From NCBI GenBank assembly GCA_032027005.1, contig JAVSMW010000020.1, positions 38,881-102,880 of the forward strand: a stretch of 64,000 bases of DNA. The letters run 5' to 3'. The notes below the pieces were generated by a model. That model was not told the origin of the DNA, made no database searches, and worked only from the letters and a program-made list of their open reading frames with translations. The translations under genes were made by a program, and so were the position numbers. Source of the DNA: JAVSMW01 sp032027005. GTDB taxonomy: Bacteria; Bacillota; Thermincolia; Thermincolales; UBA2595. Positions 56,839 to 64,000 of the stretch are shown in pieces (position 1 is the first letter of the stretch; each line of letters opens with the position of its first letter).

Positions 56839-57513
56839 CTATAGAGTGTATGTTTCGCCGGGGCGTAATACTTGCACCGGTACGCCTGTTTTGGCTTCGA
56901 CCTCAGTTTTAAATTGCTGTGGGTCCTGTTTAATGAGATCCCAGGTGTTGTAGTGAACTGGGATGACCTTTTTGGGTTTCAGCATTTTGACTGCTTCCAG
57001 GGCATCTTCGGGTCCCATGGTGTAGTTATCACCGATGGGTAAAACAGCCAGGTCAATGGGGTGTAATCTGCTGATTAAGGCCATGTCCCCGAAAAGTCCG
57101 GTATCACCGGAGTAGTATATGGTTTTGCCTCCGGCAAAAATAAGAAAACCACAGGGGTTACCCAGGTATTGGGTGCCCATGGAGCTGCCATGCAGGGCCA
57201 GAGTGAGCTTGACAGTGAAATTCCCAAAGCTGTGTTTACCCCCTATATACATGCCGTGGGCTTTAACCCCTTTGTCCGCGCAGTAGTGGGCTAACTCCGG
57301 AATGGTGATTATTGTGGCGTCATTTTGCCCGGCTATTTGTACAGCATCCCCCAAATGGTCGCCGTGTCCGTGGCTGACCAGGACCCAGTCACAGGTTACC
57401 TCTTCAGGGGACATCATGGCCTGGGGGTTACCCTTGAGAAAAGGGTCAACTATGATTTTAGTTCTGTCAAATTCCAAGTAAAAGCAGGCATGTCCCAGAA
57501 ATTTTAGCAGCAT
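56839..57513 (-). CDS. UPF0173 metal-dependent hydrolase (MBL fold)
   Basis: 224 aa. UPF0173: FLGHACFYLEFDRTKIIVDP, LVSHGHGDHLGDAVQIAGQN (H-x-H-x-D-H), YYSGDTGLFGDMALISRLHP, VLPIGDNYTMGPEDALEAVK, VIPVHYNTWDLI. AAGGAGG upstream. Substrate unknown. Confidence 0.93.
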   Translation of the reverse strand: MLLKFLGHACFYLEFDRTKIIVDPFLKGNPQAMMSPEEVTCDWVLVSHGHGDHLGDAVQIAGQNDATIITIPELAHYCADKGVKAHGMYIGGKHSFGNFTVKLTLALHGSSMGTQYLGNPCGFLIFAGGKTIYYSGDTGLFGDMALISRLHPIDLAVLPIGDNYTMGPEDALEAVKMLKPKKVIPVHYNTWDLIKQDPQQFKTEVEAKTGVPVQVLRPGETYTL

Positions 57514-58296
57514 AAAATTCCTCCTTAATTTAATAAATAGTCTCCCGGAAATTCGAGATGCTTTATGTTCAAGGCTTCATGCCTTGGGGTTTTTTATTAT
57601 TTCCTCAATGCTTTTTTGAAAATTAAAAGGAAAGAAGGAAATCATACCACAGAGTTCACAGAGGCACAGAGACAGACTGCTTAATCACTATATGACTTTT
57701 CACTCGACTTCGGTTAATGTTCAACTTCATAAAATTAATCGAATAAGCATCCAAAATTTAAAAGCAACAATAAACTATAAACCACAAGTACTTAAATAAA
57801 TAGATCTTGTTTAGAAACAAAAATATCAAAATTAGCGCTCTGTCTCTGTGTCTCTGTGCGTTCTGTGGTATATTTTCTGTCGTTCGGTCCTTGAACCATT
57901 TCCGAGAGGCTACTAATATAAAACCAAAAGTATATAGCCGCGGATTAAGATAAGATTACCAGCAAATTACTCTGATGGCAAGTTTGATTCCTGTTTTTCA
58001 TACTCTCCCCAGAAAAATCAGAGAAAAAACTTACTGTCTGAGTTCGGGCCTTGGGCAATGCTTTAAGAAAAAGGGTTTATAAAATTGTCCCGGTGTAAAA
58101 AAATTGGTTTTGTCAAAGTGAAGGGAATTAGACTTAAAAATAGAATCTAAGAAGTGTAGAGTGGCATCAATGCTGGCTGGTCAGTTTTGCTAACTGCTAA
58201 CTGCTAACTGCTAACTGCTAACTGATAACTGATCACAGATCACTCCCCACTCACCACTACCCACTGGCCACTAATTCTATTTTCGGAGGTAAACCA
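57514..58296. other. 783-bp non-coding stretch with repeats
   Basis: 57570-57597: CAAGGC-TTCAT-GCCTTG hairpin plus T-run, a terminator on the + strand with no visible gene before it. 57645-57682: inverted copy of the 26043-26092 repeat. 57838-57872: CTCTGTCTCTGTGTCTCTGT run. 58191-58232: six 7-bp TAACTGC/TAACTGA units in tandem. 58241-58272: CACTCCCCACTCACCACTAC run. No gene, RNA gene or clear promoter. Confidence 0.75.
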
Positions 58297-61200
58297 ATGT
58301 CCGGGGATTTTGTGCATTTACACGTACATACAGAATACAGCCTCCTTGACGGTGCTGCCAGGATCAGGGATTTGGTATCCAGAGCGGCTGAGATGGGCAT
58401 GCAGGCTCTGGCTATAACTGACCATGGCTCCATGTTTGGAGTCGTCGACTTTTATAAAGCGGCGCGCAAGGCGGGGATAAAGCCCATTCTTGGCTGTGAG
58501 GTCTATGTGGCACCCCGGACTATGGATGACAGGGAACCGGGCAGAGATGACGCCAATTATCATCTGGTCCTGCTGGCGGAAAATGAGACCGGTTACAGAA
58601 ATTTGCTGCACATTGTATCTGAGGCGTATACCAGGGGTTTTTATTACAAACCGCGGACTGATAAAGATACTTTGCGGAAGCACAGCCAGGGGCTGATTGC
58701 TCTTAGCGCCTGTCTGGGCGGTGAAGTACCGGCAGCTATTTTAAACAGGCAGATGGACCGGGCCAGGGCCGCCGCCAAAGAATATCAGGACATCTTCGGG
58801 GCTGGGAATTTTTATTTGGAGCTACAGGACCACGGGCTGGCAGAGCAAGCCGGGGTGAGCCGGGAATTGATCAAAATGAGCCATGAGCTGGGCATTCCTC
58901 TGGTGGTTACCAATGACCTGCATTATGTCCATAAAGAACATGCCGAAGTGCAGGATGTCCTGCTGTGTATTGGAACTGGGCGGACAGTTGACGATGAGGG
59001 GCGGATGGCTTTTGGGGCCCAGGAATTTTACCTTAAAAGTGCCGAAGAAATGCGGCTTTTATTTGGCGAGTACCCCGAAGCCCTGCTGAACACTGTTGGG
59101 ATAGCCGAAAGATGCAATGTGGATCTTGATTTTTCACAAATGTTTCTGCCGGAATATGAGATTCCCGCGGACCATACTTTAGATACTTATTTACGTGAAA
59201 TTTGCCTGGAGGGACTTACGAAACGCTATCCTGAAGCGGATCAGACCGTCTGGGAAAGACTGGATTTTGAGCTTAAAGTAATCAGGGAGATGGGCTTTTC
59301 CGGTTATTTTTTGATTGTCTGGGATTTTGTCCGGTTCGCCAGAGAGAGCGGCGTGCTGGTCGGTCCGGGGCGGGGAAGCGCTGCGGGCAGCCTGGTCGCT
59401 TATGTGCTGGGCATAACCAATCTTGATCCCTTAAAATACGACCTTCTTTTTGAGCGGTTTCTTAACCCGGAGCGGGTCAGCATGCCTGATATTGACATCG
59501 ACTTTTGTTATGAAAAAAGAGAGCAGGTTATCAGGTATGTAATTGAACGCTACGGTGCCGAACGGGTCGCGCAGATTATTACTTTTGGAACCATGGCGGC
59601 CCGGGCTGCCATCAGGGATGTGGGCCGGGCTCTGAATATGCCTTACGGTGATGTGGACAGGGTTGCCAAATTAGTGCCCGGTGAATTAGGAATCACCTTG
59701 GACAAGGCCCTGGAAGGCGGTAGTGAGCTGCGCCAATTGTATGATACAGATTCCGGGGTGCATAAACTTTTGGATATGGCCAGAACCATTGAGGGGATGC
59801 CGCGTCACGCTTCCACTCATGCGGCCGGTGTAGTGATCGGCAGAGAGCCCTTGACAGCGTATCTGCCCTTGTATAGGACATCAGAAGGTGTGGTGGCAAC
59901 TCAGTTTCCCAAAGACACTGTGGAAGAAATAGGGCTCCTGAAAATGGATTTGCTGGGGCTCCGGACTCTGACGGTGATTGGTAATGCGGTTGAAATAATT
60001 AACCAAACAATGGGCTTAAATCTGGATATAGATAAGCTGGCTTTAGATGATAAACCTACTTTTGCAATGTTGGGCCGGGCTGATTCCATCGGTGTCTTCC
60101 AGTTGGAAAGTTCGGGCTTGCGGGCTATTCTCAAGGAACTAAAACCCCAGGCATTTGAGGATATCATAGCCCTGGTGGCCCTCTATCGGCCCGGTCCTTT
60201 AGGCAGCGGAATGGTCGAGGATTTTATCAAACGTAAACATGGTGAAAGCCGGATAACATACCTGCATCCGGCTTTAGAACCTATCCTCCGGGAAACCTAC
60301 GGTGTAATTCTCTATCAGGAACAGGTCATGCGGATTGCCGGTGAATTAGCCGGTTTTAGCATGGGTGAGGCTGATTTACTCAGAAGAGCCATGGGTAAGA
60401 AGAAACCGGAAGTGATCGCGGGGCTGCGCAGTCAATTTGTCGATGGGGCTGGGCGGAAGGGCGTTGATCCTGATGTGGCCGGTCAAATTTTCGATTTAAT
60501 GGAGTATTTTGCCGGTTACGGATTTAATAAAAGCCATAGCGCCGCCTATGCACTGGTTTCATATCAAACTGCTTATTTGAAGGCAAACTATCCGGTCGCC
60601 TTTATGGCGGCACTGCTGACCAGCATCATGGATTCCAGTGATAAAGTTGCTCAGTATATTGATGAGTGCCGGAAGTCAGGGATTGAACTGCTGCCCCCTG
60701 ATATAAATGAGAGTCTGGTTGATTTTACGGTGGTTGGCAGCAAAATCCGGTTTGGCCTGGCAGCTGTGAAAAATGTGGGCCGGGCAGCTATTGAAAATAT
60801 CTTGGAAACCCGTAGGAAGGATGGACCTTTTCCTTCTTTTCAGGATTTCTGTGACCGGGTGGATAACCGGCAGGTCTCCAAGCGTGTAATTGAAAGCCTG
60901 ATCAAGGGCGGAGCCTTGGACTCTCTGGGGGCACACCGGGCCCAGTCCTTAAATGCAATTGACCAATGTGTGGAGTCTGCCCAAAAAAGGCAAAAAGACC
61001 GGGAAAACGGACAGATTTCCCTTTTTGACTTGGGCGAAAGTGTGCAGGTGCTGGAACAGACTGCATCGGAGCTGCCCGATGTCCCGCCATTTTCGCAAAA
61101 GCAGCTGCTGGCTATGGAGAAAGAGGTTTTGGGGTTATATATCACCGGCCATCCATTAAAAGAGTACGAAAATCTGCTGAAAGAAAAGGTCTCCCATTAT

Positions 61201-61740
61201 ACGGTCCAGCTGGCCGAGCTGCCAGACGAAACAAATGTGGTAGTCGGAGGAGTAGTCACGGGCATGCGGAAGATTACCACCAGGTCCGGTGAGCCAATGT
61301 TGTTTGCCCAGTTGGAAGATCTGATGGGGTCTGTTGAGGTTATTTTATTCCCCCGGGTCTACAAAGAAAACGCTGCCGTCCTTAAACCTGATGCCCCAAT
61401 TCTGGTCAGGGGAAGGATTAATTTTAACACCCGGGACGAGCAGACCAAGATTATTGCCGAAAAACTGGGGTCTCTCGAAAACCTGTCCGAAAATAACCGG
61501 ACCTCTGCCATGGGCCTTTATATTAAAGTACCGGCCGAGGGCGGGGAACAGCGTTTAGGGGAAATTCAGACCATCTTGCGCAGGTTCTCAGGGAGTAATC
61601 CCGTTTACTTGTATTTTGAAGCAACCAAAAAAGTGATTTTAACCAAACAGATGTGGTGGGTCGACCTTGACACCGGAGTAACCGGTGAACTGACTGGACT
61701 ATTGGGAGAAACTTATGTTCATATTAAGGAATTGGATTGA
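58297..61740 (+). CDS. dnaE: DNA polymerase III subunit alpha DnaE
   Basis: 1147 aa, CGGAGGT upstream. PHP domain (FVHLHVHTEYSLLDGAARIR, ITDHGSMFGVVDFYKAARKA), catalytic core (VGPGRGSAAGSLVAYVLGIT, MPDIDIDFCYEKREQVIRYV), MPRHASTHAAGVVIGREPL, ALYRPGPLGSGMVEDFIKRK, helix-hairpin-helix region and OB fold near the end (VVVGGVVTGMRKITTRSGEP). Full length; replicative polymerase. Confidence 0.98.
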   Translation: MSGDFVHLHVHTEYSLLDGAARIRDLVSRAAEMGMQALAITDHGSMFGVVDFYKAARKAGIKPILGCEVYVAPRTMDDREPGRDDANYHLVLLAENETGYRNLLHIVSEAYTRGFYYKPRTDKDTLRKHSQGLIALSACLGGEVPAAILNRQMDRARAAAKEYQDIFGAGNFYLELQDHGLAEQAGVSRELIKMSHELGIPLVVTNDLHYVHKEHAEVQDVLLCIGTGRTVDDEGRMAFGAQEFYLKSAEEMRLLFGEYPEALLNTVGIAERCNVDLDFSQMFLPEYEIPADHTLDTYLREICLEGLTKRYPEADQTVWERLDFELKVIREMGFSGYFLIVWDFVRFARESGVLVGPGRGSAAGSLVAYVLGITNLDPLKYDLLFERFLNPERVSMPDIDIDFCYEKREQVIRYVIERYGAERVAQIITFGTMAARAAIRDVGRALNMPYGDVDRVAKLVPGELGITLDKALEGGSELRQLYDTDSGVHKLLDMARTIEGMPRHASTHAAGVVIGREPLTAYLPLYRTSEGVVATQFPKDTVEEIGLLKMDLLGLRTLTVIGNAVEIINQTMGLNLDIDKLALDDKPTFAMLGRADSIGVFQLESSGLRAILKELKPQAFEDIIALVALYRPGPLGSGMVEDFIKRKHGESRITYLHPALEPILRETYGVILYQEQVMRIAGELAGFSMGEADLLRRAMGKKKPEVIAGLRSQFVDGAGRKGVDPDVAGQIFDLMEYFAGYGFNKSHSAAYALVSYQTAYLKANYPVAFMAALLTSIMDSSDKVAQYIDECRKSGIELLPPDINESLVDFTVVGSKIRFGLAAVKNVGRAAIENILETRRKDGPFPSFQDFCDRVDNRQVSKRVIESLIKGGALDSLGAHRAQSLNAIDQCVESAQKRQKDRENGQISLFDLGESVQVLEQTASELPDVPPFSQKQLLAMEKEVLGLYITGHPLKEYENLLKEKVSHYTVQLAELPDETNVVVGGVVTGMRKITTRSGEPMLFAQLEDLMGSVEVILFPRVYKENAAVLKPDAPILVRGRINFNTRDEQTKIIAEKLGSLENLSENNRTSAMGLYIKVPAEGGEQRLGEIQTILRRFSGSNPVYLYFEATKKVILTKQMWWVDLDTGVTGELTGLLGETYVHIKELD

Positions 61741-61821
61741 GGTTACAGTTCACACCCTAGCTGACCTGCGGCCAACAAAAATACCAGCAATTAGGAGTTT
61801 CAACTAATATGCCGGTATTGT

Positions 61822-63489
61822 TTAATTAAATATAGCAACGACACTCTTATAGAAGTTTACATTTTGAGCGCGCAGCAACGCCATCACGCTCATGCTTTGG
61901 CATAAATAATCCAGGCCACCAAAACTACGAAACGACATGACTTGTTTTTGCTTGCGTTTGTAGATCCTGAGCAGGCGCTCGCTCATGTTATTGTCAGCCG
62001 GGACCCTTTTATCATGGAGAAATAGAATGTGGTTTTCCATATACTTCTCCATCCTCATAAATAAATTGTACCCATCTTTGTAGTAATCGCTGGGCGGTTC
62101 GTATTCGTACTCCTCTCTCGCGATATCCAGGATCTCCCGGAATCCGGCTTTGAGCTCGGCTAATTTATCCGGATCGATATCTGCTTCGGCCTCCAGGCTG
62201 TTGCGACGGTGAATCATCTCCTGTATCAGCTTCCGCATTTCCCCGTTCCATTTAAGGCCGGGTTCATTTTCCATGCTGTCCTTCAAATACCGTAGGACAT
62301 GCACCAGACATTCCTGATGGCCGCTGCCATAGTTGTAGAAGGTCCGGTCGTGGTCATGTACCAGAATGCCCTGATAATTTTCGACTGGGGTTCCCGCCAC
62401 TCCTTTGTGACCTTTATGAGCTCGTGCGAAATACAACGCCATATCCGGTGTAGCGCATACATAAACATATGAATTCTGCCCGTTAACCCTTGCGCTGGTG
62501 CAGTCCGTATTCATTACAGGTGCGCTCAGAAGATCCAGATAAGCTTTATCCTGTACCGTCTTCGTATTTTTAGCAAATTCTTTACACAGCCCGCTGACCA
62601 TCCCCTTTGAAATAATCAATGCTCCATCCGTCAGGTCTGCCAGGAAGGAGCGCACTTTATCGATGGAAACACAGCAGTGGCTGTTCAGCAAGAATGCAAA
62701 TGCCTTTACACTTCCATCGTAGTTAACGTCATTGACGACTCCCGCCGGAAACTTTGCATGGACACGCTGGCCAGTCAATCGATTCCTGAATTCTGCAGTG
62801 GTATACTCATCTGCGGAAACATTTATGCTCAAATGGACCATCTGTTTTGTTATCATCCTGCCAGTAGGTTTGTAGTCAGAGCTGTCCGTATATTTTTCCG
62901 GTGCCGGAATCTCAATGACTCTGGTAGGGGTATGTCTTTTCCGGCCATGGCCCGGGTGACCCGGCTGCCCGCCTGGTTTCTTGCCGGTCTTTTCACGGTT
63001 ATTGGTAATTTTCTTACGATTCGGTTTCATGGAGGAGGGGATAGAAGAATTTTCGTAGTCACGGTTCAACTGGGCCAGAAGCTTCTTATTCTTTCCTTGT
63101 TCTTCTTCCAACTCTGTCTTGACCTGATAGACCTCACTATTTTTTTCTTTAAGCTTGTCCCGCAGCTCATCGACCCGCCTTTCCGCCCTCAGTGCCCGCT
63201 CCTCCATTTCCTTGATCTCACGCTCTTTTTTACGCAGTTCGTTGGCGTGTTCTTTCTCCAGATCCTCAATCACCTGCAGCCAGTGTTTGCGTACTGTAAC
63301 CGTTTGACAATGAGCGGCTGCCAGCTCATGTTTGAGGCCCTTGATCTTCTGGTCTTTTTCAGCAAGCTGCTTTTGGAAATTCGAACGCATCTTCCGGTAT
63401 TTCTCGCCGGATTGGAATCCATCTACCTGTGATTCCAGGCTCTTTACTTTGTATTGTAGGTTCGTGATGTATTCGAAACGTCCAAACAT
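61822..63489 (-). CDS. IS66-family transposase (TnpC type)
   Basis: 555 aa. N-terminal ~150-residue coiled coil (LQYKVKSLESQVDGFQSGEK, EEQGKNKKLLAQLNRDY), then NSSIPSSMKPNRKK and KKPGGQPGHPGHGRKRHTP (IS66 start), DDE core: VMNTDCTSARVNG (D1), GILVHDHDRTFYNYG (D2), RVPADNNMSERLLRIYKRK (E). C-terminal RSFGGLDYLCQSMSVMALLR. Intact. Single-transposase layout as in the ISBst12-type branch. Confidence 0.95.
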   Translation of the reverse strand: MFGRFEYITNLQYKVKSLESQVDGFQSGEKYRKMRSNFQKQLAEKDQKIKGLKHELAAAHCQTVTVRKHWLQVIEDLEKEHANELRKKEREIKEMEERALRAERRVDELRDKLKEKNSEVYQVKTELEEEQGKNKKLLAQLNRDYENSSIPSSMKPNRKKITNNREKTGKKPGGQPGHPGHGRKRHTPTRVIEIPAPEKYTDSSDYKPTGRMITKQMVHLSINVSADEYTTAEFRNRLTGQRVHAKFPAGVVNDVNYDGSVKAFAFLLNSHCCVSIDKVRSFLADLTDGALIISKGMVSGLCKEFAKNTKTVQDKAYLDLLSAPVMNTDCTSARVNGQNSYVYVCATPDMALYFARAHKGHKGVAGTPVENYQGILVHDHDRTFYNYGSGHQECLVHVLRYLKDSMENEPGLKWNGEMRKLIQEMIHRRNSLEAEADIDPDKLAELKAGFREILDIAREEYEYEPPSDYYKDGYNLFMRMEKYMENHILFLHDKRVPADNNMSERLLRIYKRKQKQVMSFRSFGGLDYLCQSMSVMALLRAQNVNFYKSVVAIFN

Positions 63490-63496
63490 GGTATCC

Positions 63497-63814
63497 TTAA
63501 GACTCCTTTTCCTTTAGCTTGCTGAGTTCCTCTTTCAATGCTGTAATCAGTGTTTCCTGTGCTGCACATTTGTTGAGTAGCTTCTCGTAAAGTTCTTTGT
63601 AATCCGTGTCCTTTTCTGCTGTTTCTATTATCTCTTTTGTTTTGCTGCTCCTGTTCCTTCCATCGGTGGGTATGATCTCCCCGGTCTCCGGATCTAATCG
63701 CCCGATTAGGGTTCTCTTTGCCCGGCTCATTTTCTTTTCCTTGTCCCAATAGGATTGAGATTCATAGGCGTAAGTGATATTGGAACGCTTGTCATGTTGG
63801 TAAATGATTGCCAT
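63497..63814 (-). CDS. IS66-element accessory protein
   Basis: 105 aa from ATG 63814; GGAGGTGG upstream. Start MAIIYQHDKRSNITYAYESQ, then WDKEKKMSRAKRTLIGRLDP and GEIIPTDGRN; C-terminal leucine-rich coiled coil (TLITALKEELSKLKEKE). Such a protein precedes the transposase in many Firmicutes IS66 elements; role unknown. Eight bases before the transposase start, so coupled. Confidence 0.85.
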   Translation of the reverse strand: MAIIYQHDKRSNITYAYESQSYWDKEKKMSRAKRTLIGRLDPETGEIIPTDGRNRSSKTKEIIETAEKDTDYKELYEKLLNKCAAQETLITALKEELSKLKEKES

Positions 63815-63833
63815 GATTTGGCCACCTCCATTT

Positions 63834-63877
63834 AGTAATATCGTTATGTATATATTATAACACATAACGATATTACT
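63834..63877 (-). promoter_or_regulatory. Palindromic promoter region of the IS66 element
   Basis: 16-bp perfect inverted repeat AGTAATATCGTTATGT (63834-63849) / complement (63862-63877), with TATAAT on the minus strand in the loop. The position, just upstream of the first IS gene, suggests an autoregulatory operator over the -10. Confidence 0.55.
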
Positions 63878-64000
63878 GCCAAGTGTTTTTATTAAAAAAT
63901 GCCGGAAAATCAATGGATTTCCGACATGTTTTTGAGTATTTTATATTCAGTTATGTGGTTATGGTTTTACTTTTAACTGGGCTAGGGTGTGAACTGTAAC

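Larger units (their letters stand above)
61742..64000. mobile_element. IS66-family insertion sequence, complete
   Basis: 2259 bp. Ends GTTACAGTTCACACCCTAGC (61742-61761) and its exact complement (63981-64000): 20-bp perfect terminal repeats. Contains an IS66-type transposase and one small accessory gene, both on the minus strand. The left end lies one base after the dnaE stop. The right flank is outside the window, so the target duplication cannot be checked. Confidence 0.93.

Noticed and set aside
56575..56844. + frame of 89 codons after the Fur-family gene
   Set aside because: Covers a terminator and the long-hairpin element; Arg-rich composition comes from GC-rich stems.
57514..58296. Large gap checked for an RNA gene or riboswitch before dnaE
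   Set aside because: Contains only repeats and one simple hairpin; no conserved RNA fold recognised.
62677..63432. 251-codon + frame inside the IS
   Set aside because: Antisense shadow of the coiled-coil part of the transposase; no ribosome site or homologous motif.

Overview
The window looks like a chromosome segment of an anaerobic, endospore-forming, Gram-positive bacterium of the Clostridia (Peptococcaceae/Desulfotomaculum/Thermincola-like). This placement is inferred from gene content: a cotJABC-type spore-coat operon, a complete gerABC germination operon, two SLH-domain surface proteins, bacillithiol genes, a Clostridia-type aconitase, Fur-family regulators, and AAGGAGG ribosome binding sites with many TTG/GTG starts. 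Molybdenum-cofactor genes, fdhD, a NapC/NrfH-like pentahaem cytochrome and ferredoxins point to anaerobic redox metabolism. No rRNA, tRNA, CRISPR array or prophage was seen.

Layout. 0-5.4 kb: a NifX-like His-tailed protein; a c-di-GMP pair (HD-GYP, plus a GGDEF gene broken by two frame breaks, one at an N); a degraded membrane gene carrying a 9-bp tandem array; a Fur-controlled PepSY protein; a DUF2325 protein. 5.5-13.3 kb: a SARP/BTAD-type regulator, a SpoIIE/RsbU-type phosphatase, an RsbW-type kinase, a STAS antagonist and a large SLH surface protein. The kinase and SLH promoters share an 11-bp-phased heptamer repeat, which suggests one regulatory circuit. 13.3-18 kb: LysM protein, cotJC/B/A, DUF4363, YetF-like protein, aminotransferase. 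18-27.6 kb: three hotdog thioesterases, a glycolipid cassette (GT2, DUF2304, SMR-like), hydrolases, patatin, uracil-DNA glycosylase, then a heavy-metal-associated (HMA) domain protein whose second metal-binding cysteine codon is an in-frame TGA followed by a SECIS-like hairpin, and a ferredoxin.

27.6-34 kb: small membrane and hypothetical proteins, endonuclease III, an SLH protein and glycogen synthase. 34-38.5 kb: gerA-gerB-gerC plus a small membrane protein. 38.7-48.4 kb: a truncated DUF503 gene, aconitase, PhoU-like protein, TrmL, CBS protein, phosphofructokinase, methyltransferase, MTAP-like phosphorylase, polysaccharide deacetylase and SIMPL protein. 48.5-54 kb: mobA-fdhD-mobB, pentahaem cytochrome, Crp/Fnr regulator and a MoxR/VWA pair, a plausible molybdoenzyme maturation and electron-transfer neighbourhood. 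54-61.7 kb: bshB1-bshA, a Fur-family regulator, a UPF0173 hydrolase and dnaE. 61.7-64 kb: a complete IS66-family element with perfect 20-bp terminal inverted repeats, starting one base after the dnaE stop codon and ending at the last base of the window.

Intergenic space is rich in dispersed repeats: GTGAGTGG-type runs, CTCTGTG-type runs, a TTTAGCCGC-type segment, and long imperfect hairpins of 100-270 bp. Strongest findings: the candidate selenocysteine HMA protein (26747-27328), the SARP/partner-switch/S-layer circuit (5519-13253), and the Fur-type operator behind a perfect consensus promoter driving the c-di-GMP pair (3453-3506).
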